From assembly GCF_001659605.2 (NCBI RefSeq), contig NC_035172.2:35113016-35177015 (forward strand): 64,000 nt of DNA. Reading direction: 5' to 3'. The translations under genes and the position numbers were made by a program. The notes under the pieces were generated by a model that worked only from the letters and a program-made list of their open reading frames with translations, had not been told where the DNA came from and did no database searches. Shown one piece after another: positions 58,733 to 64,000 of this stretch (position 1 is the stretch's first letter; every line of letters starts with the position of its first letter). The stretch is from Manihot esculenta (Eukaryota > Streptophyta > Magnoliopsida > Malpighiales > Euphorbiaceae).

Positions 58733-59187
58733 TAGGGGTGAGCATTCGGTCGGTTCGGTTTAAAATTGAATCGAATTGAATAAATCGAAAATCAAAATTT
58801 TAGTATTTATAAAAATCAAACCGAATCGATTTTGATCAGAAATCAAATCGAATCGAACCGGTTTGATTCGGTTCAGTTTGATCGATTTCGATTTTTAATA
58901 ATTTTTTATTTTTTGCACTTTATTTTTAATATTTTAAAATTTAATTAAAATATTTTAATCTTAATATGATTTAATTTCTCTATATTATAAAAATATATTA
59001 TTATCATTAAACAGTTGAGTTCGGTTTTTTTGATTTTTTTTTATTAAAATCGAACCGAATCGAAATAATTAAAATTTCTGAAATTAAAAACTAAACCGAA
59101 CTGAAATGTATAAAAAATCGAATCAAATTTTTAAATCAGTTCGATTCGATTGATTTTTTCAGTTTGAACCGAATATTGCTCACTCCA
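58733..59187 (+). repeat. GGTTCGG-type inverted-repeat element, copy 2
   Basis: It starts TAGGGGTGAGCATTCGGTCGG and ends TTCAGTTTGAACCGAATATTGCTCACTCC, forming imperfect terminal inverted repeats. The interior is rich in AACCGAA/TTCGGTT. It is the same family as 23657-24130, in opposite orientation. Confidence 0.7.
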
Positions 59188-62100
59188 ATTTCAGCATGTG
59201 TGTTGAAAGAGAATTAAGTTGTCGTTTAACGAAAATGGACAAATATATCTATACAGATTTGTGTGATAAAAATAGATAATATTCTAATATAATGATGATT
59301 ATGCGTTATTAAAAATTAAAAAAATAATAAAAAAAATACTTGATCTCATGTAAAATTTACACACGTTTTTAACCATATTTTCTCTCTCAATCTCAACACT
59401 ATCACAGCTTCTTCTCTTTTTCCTTGAAACTAACATAACTTCAATTTTACAATTTTATTTTTTCATTTACTTAATACCAAGATAAATTACTTTTTTACAT
59501 TTACAGCTAAAATATATACTCCTCTTTTCTAAAATTTAAGAGGATTATAGTTTAATTATCTTTATTTTGAATCCATCTAATATTTCATTAATTATATTTG
59601 AAATTATCATAATACTTTTAAATATATAATATTATGAAATAATTGACAAATATATTCTTAAATTTTTTAAAACTAAATATTTTAATTATTATATTTTAAC
59701 TTTATTAAATTAAAAAAAATATTATTCTGATAAATGAACTTTTAATTTATTATTATTTTTATTATTATTTTAATTTTGATAATTTTGGCTAATAATTGAT
59801 AATTAAAATTCAAATGGTTGCCAAAGAAGATAAAAGAAAAAGGTAAATATAATTGAGGTTATAGTGGCAAGATTGTCCTTACGCTACTGTTGGCGCTCGT
59901 GTAACGAAAAGGCTGCCTGAAATTCTGATCCCACTTTAACTCTCTGTACACTCTCCTTCACGGAGCGTGCATCTCACCGATCCTCCTCCCTTGGGCCCAC
60001 AATATTTTAATTTTAAAGTTATATTCTCCATGTAAAATTAATTAAAAAAATTATTATTTATTTATATTAATTTTTTAATGATTTATAATTTTATAATTTA
60101 CTGCCAGATAAACTCCTTTTCAAGAAACGTGTAATTACTCCACAAACTGACAGAGATGACATGAGGCAAAATAACTAGCGCGACTGTTTGTTTTCCTGGG
60201 GATTCATTGGCTGTTAGTTTTACTTGCCAGCGTTGTACTGTGCACTAGGCCCCATGGTCTCAGCCAATCATGGCCGTTGATTCCTTTTGACGGTCAATAT
60301 TTCACTGCTGAAATTTTGAAAGGTCACTGATTGTACTTGGGGGACAAATAATTCAGCTCCAGCCTTCTAATATCTAGCGGTAAATCTAGGACGACAGATA
60401 GTATTACCTTCTCAATTGAATTTACCTCACTGCCCTTTAATCTTCAAGGCCACTTAAATCAAACTTTTGGGGGCATTTACGTAAATCACATTTCAGGTGC
60501 TCCTTGAAGAGTGACCTGGAGAATACATAACTGAAATTTCAGGGAGTTTCGTCAACCCATTTAATGATGCAAGCAAATTATAACTTTCGTTTAGTGTTAA
60601 TATTCAAAATTAATTTTTTTTCTAAAATAGATTTTTTATTTAATATTAAAAAACAAAATTTAAGGCTCTGTATTTTTTAATATTATTTACGACTACAATG
60701 TAGTTTAATTAATTTTATATATTTAAAAAAATATATTTTTACACAACGTTCCAATATTTGTCCTTGTAACTAGAGAACTTACGGGGTGACGTGTCGCATA
60801 TAAGTTTGGGCTTGAACTGAAATCAACTTACTGGGCCCGGCCTGGCCCATCAAGTGAGTGCTAGTTTCCCTCTGTTTACTGGTTCAATTACAACTGTTAG
60901 TTAGGGATATTAGGCTAGGGGAAGGAGGAGAAATATTGGATAAATTATTATTAGTCCATGAATTTTTATAAATTTAATTAATTTATTTTTACTTTAAAAT
61001 TATTTAATAAAAATATTTTTATATTTTATAAAATTTATTTTTTAGTTTTTTTATTAATAAAATTATTAATAAAATCGAAAAATCAGTTTATGGGGCACGC
61101 CGGAAGAGTGAAAGAGAGAAAGATGGGGGCTGGCTGATATCACTGTCAGACTCAGACTCAGACTCTCGGTCTTTCAAGGTAATAATGGGTAGCCATACAA
61201 TAGCTATAATAATTTTGGTGGGTCCGACTTTTTGTTAGTCTCGTCTGATGAGGTTATCATCATCCAAAACTTTGATGAGAAAATGGGCACTGAAAATTTT
61301 GAGGGGATGGACTCTTGGATTATTTTCTGTATAGTGCTTTGTACCGTAGTAAAAAAAAAAGAAAAAGAAAGAAAGAAAGAAAGAAGGATCTTACATGATC
61401 ATCATGATTATCATCTCAGAACTCAGAAGTGAGAAGGAGATAGCCATGGAAAAGGAACCGGACCCCACAAAGCTGCTATAGCCACGTGCTCATGTTAACA
61501 TACTGCTGACTTGGCTAATATCGGTAACTTATCGTCTTTAATTTTAAGTGAGTAATATTTAAGTTTTTTTTTTTTTTTTTTCAAAAACATTATATAAAAT
61601 TTTGTAATAATAAATTAAAAAGAAGAAATTGAAACAGTGAGATACGTTCCGCATGTGTAATATGCGCCATCAATCGCTTTGGTCACCGACAGCTTGGCCA
61701 GACTGTCACTGTTACTCTAGCTGGCTCATAATAAGTTTTACTATTCCCACTCCTTTTTTTTCATTATAAATTAAAATATTTAATTTATTGTCATCTTTTA
61801 GCCCTTGCTTTAATAACTTTTTAAGGAAAAATAATATTAAAAAATGTTATTTTAAATCTAAAATTAAAATAATATTAATGAGTGTAAGTGGTTGGATAAT
61901 ATTTTTAATTAATTATATATATAAAAAAGAAAAATAAAATTAATAAGTATGGGAAAGGAGAGAGAGGAACACCACACGTGCGCTAACACGCGTATTCAAT
62001 TATTAAGAGGTCCACCTTAATGTGGACTATGCTAAGCCTTATTCTGTATACTCTCTGAAATTTTATATATAAAATAATTTTTATTTTATTTGAAGGAGGT

Positions 62101-62860
62101 ACAACTTAAATAAAGAAAAATCATATCATTGATTGTTTTTATTAATTTAAATGAATATTATTTTTTTAAGAAAAATTTATGTATAAAAATATTATATTAT
62201 TTTTTAAATAAGGTTTGAATTGTGAAATAATAGATAATATTATTTAACATTTTTCTATTTAATATATACAATAAAAGAGGATAAGGACTCCAACTTAATG
62301 CAACTCAACTATTAAGAATAATAAATAAATAAAATAATTATGAAGTTGTCACAATTGTGTGGCCATTGCAACATGAACTGCCTCAAGTGCTTCCAACATA
62401 AAACAAATAAATTTTTTTAAAAGAAAAATTTATAAGAAAATAGTGTTTAAATTAACATTTAAAGTAAATTTAGTGATTATTACTATTTATATTTAAATAA
62501 AAAAATAAAATAATATAGAAAAAAAAAAGATAGGGCATTAATAATGAGTAGGTGTATGATTAAGGTAGAGAGAGAGAGAGGTGGTGGGTCTTACACTCTT
62601 TTTGGTATTTCTTTTTATTGTATGGAAAAGTACAAAAGAGAGTGAGAGAATGAAAATGAATGCCACACGAGATAGATTTTGACATTTTGATTGATCTCTT
62701 CATATTATCAATAATTTTGAGTTAAATAAATTTTAATTTCTTCAATAATACACCACTAGAATTATAGCTCAATATGTTTACCTCATGGGATAATTATAAT
62801 TTACGTTCCTCAAACTTTAACAAACTTATATAAGACCTAAAATCCGGACTCAAAGCATTT
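59188..62860. other. Intergenic DNA
   Basis: AT-rich with less AT-rich patches at 59870-60000, 60110-60560, 60770-60930 and 61090-61530. Short open frames (for example 61232-61432) have no recognisable similarity. A GAAA-type run lies at 61360-61385 and a T-run at 61565-61580. Confidence 0.6.
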
Positions 62861-62969
62861 AGAGAGATAAAACTCAACTAAAAAAAAATACTCTAGCTTG
62901 CAAATTAGGAGGCTTATGGATTTATCTGCCATCGCCGTTTGAGACAGACCTTCATAAAGAAACCAAAAC

Positions 62970-63091
62970 GTCGCCAAAAAAATTAAGAAAATATCAGTTG
63001 AAGCACCAGCACCTGAAGCCAAGGATTCCCAGAAGGGAGAGAAGGACACTGAAAAGAGCTCAGCAGCCATTGTCGTGCTTGGAGGATCAAC
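62970..63091 (+). other. Short coding-like patch, unidentified
   Basis: In one plus frame the sequence reads KKIKKISVEAPAPEAKDSQKG then EKDTEKSSAAIVVLGG and stops at about 63090. The Ala/Pro/Glu/Lys-rich composition looks like a real protein tail, and a stop upstream in the same frame limits it. It could be a terminal exon fragment or an old processed-gene piece. I cannot name it. Confidence 0.25.
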
Positions 63092-63199
63092 CCCTTAACC
63101 AAAAAGGGGATGGAGAAGGATCTTGGGAATTTCAACACACATGGCTAGAACATATATACTATCAGCTAAAGTGCAATAGACAAAAAGGATGAGATTTCC

Positions 63200-64000
63200 G
63201 AGAAAGCCAAGCATAGTGAATGGAATTGACTATAAAGGATTACGTGCCTCATTAATTTAACTAACATGCTACAATCTTTCATAAGAATTGAGATAATAAA
63301 TTATGAAAAATTATTCTTATAAGATTTACTTAACTATAACCAGTGTACCTAATAACCACTAAAACAATTAGTATTGTTGAATCAGGCTGATATCATTATA
63401 AGTTTTCTTAAATAAATTTGTTTTTCTCTAGATGTTTGACAGCATTTAAAATGCATATAGGGTAGATTAATATTACAATGGGGGAGGAAAGGCTCAAACC
63501 CAAGATACCCGGTATCACCAAATTATGAGGTGGTTAGCTTTTCTGGTTGTTGCTGTCCATGCAAATTTTGATATAATGAGTACAAGAAGACAATTTTGAA
63601 CTTCAAAAAGGCCAATTGTAAGGATTACTACGAGAATATGACTATAGTCACATGGCTCTACTACGACTTTGCTTCTTTCTTGGGCAACTTATCATCCATC
63701 AAACCCTATTTTCTGTCAACTAAATTAGTAATGTTTGAAATTTTGCCATTTTAGAAAGATGCAGACTAGATACTCAACATGTCTAGTCTAGTCAATAAAA
63801 ATGAAAACTTTAATTTCTTTTTAATCAAAGTTAGATTTTATTAGAAACTGTAAAGTAATAATTCTGATTGCAAAAGCGAGAATGTGTTTCAAAAACAAAA
63901 AATATCTGAAAAGACTTCTCATTGCTAGTAACTGGCTTGAATGCCTAATAAAAGGGAATTACTATCACCTGAAATTTTAAAAAAAACTCACTAATTTATT
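63200..64000. other. Intergenic DNA at the right edge
   Basis: AT-rich. The block at 63480-63540 (GGGGGAGGAAAGGCTCAAACCC...) looks like a common dispersed-repeat motif, but I cannot assign it. No gene is seen. Confidence 0.5.

Noticed and set aside
63480..63540. tRNA-like or repeat-like GC patch with GGCTCAAACCC
   Set aside because: I could not form a cloverleaf or find a complete acceptor stem and TPC arm, so no tRNA is called.

Overview
This is plant nuclear DNA from a dicot. It has AT-rich intergenic sequence, GT-AG introns, plant-type LTR retrotransposons and three host genes with clear dicot orthologues. Protein similarity from memory suggests a Euphorbiaceae-type genome (cassava, rubber or castor relatives), but the species cannot be fixed from the sequence alone.

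Host genes. On the left (494-7560, minus) is the 5' part of a plant spatacsin-like gene (Arabidopsis At4g39420 type), which runs off the left edge. At 45459-47428 (plus) is a three-exon group IIc WRKY gene, best matched to WRKY13. At 52667-56254 (minus) is an intact, intronless BRI1 brassinosteroid receptor kinase. From memory, Arabidopsis has the same three neighbours (At4g39400 BRI1, At4g39410 WRKY13, At4g39420 spatacsin-like), so this looks like conserved microsynteny. The genes are not known to share a pathway.

The roughly 38 kb between the spatacsin-like and WRKY13 genes is a retrotransposon graveyard with readable nesting. Tekay/Del-type Ty3-gypsy element 1 (10803-20399, LTRs about 2175 bp, TSD AAGTT) sits inside an older solo LTR of a related family (9345-10802 plus 20405-20968, TSD AGTCT). 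That solo LTR is itself bracketed by short direct repeats that may be LTRs of a TRIM-like element. Tekay element 2 (31993-41946, LTRs 2306 bp, TSD CCTAC) sits inside a minus-strand, internally deleted Tat/Retand-like element (29738-42399). That host keeps a PBS, a gag start fragment and an antisense extra ORF. Solo LTRs of the same Tat-like family lie at 26427-26886 and 29138-29574, each with a perfect 5-bp TSD. More degraded copies lie near 27485, 49750 and 51105.

Both Tekay elements have nearly identical LTR pairs, so they inserted recently. Each carries one continuous gag-pol frame interrupted only by nonsense codons: five in element 1 and one in element 2. Their LTRs contain arrays of a GC-rich dyad, TTCGGC-C-GCCGAA, which includes a GCCGCC (GCC-box) core. 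This is the most unusual sequence structure in the window. Smaller repeats include a LINE endonuclease remnant, a pair of GGTTCGG-type inverted-repeat elements, a TIR MITE beside WRKY13, and several tandem repeats.

The right end (56.5-64 kb) is AT-rich intergenic DNA with no gene I can name, apart from a weak coding-like patch near 63 kb. I found no tRNA, rRNA or CRISPR array, and nothing that amounts to a new biological system.
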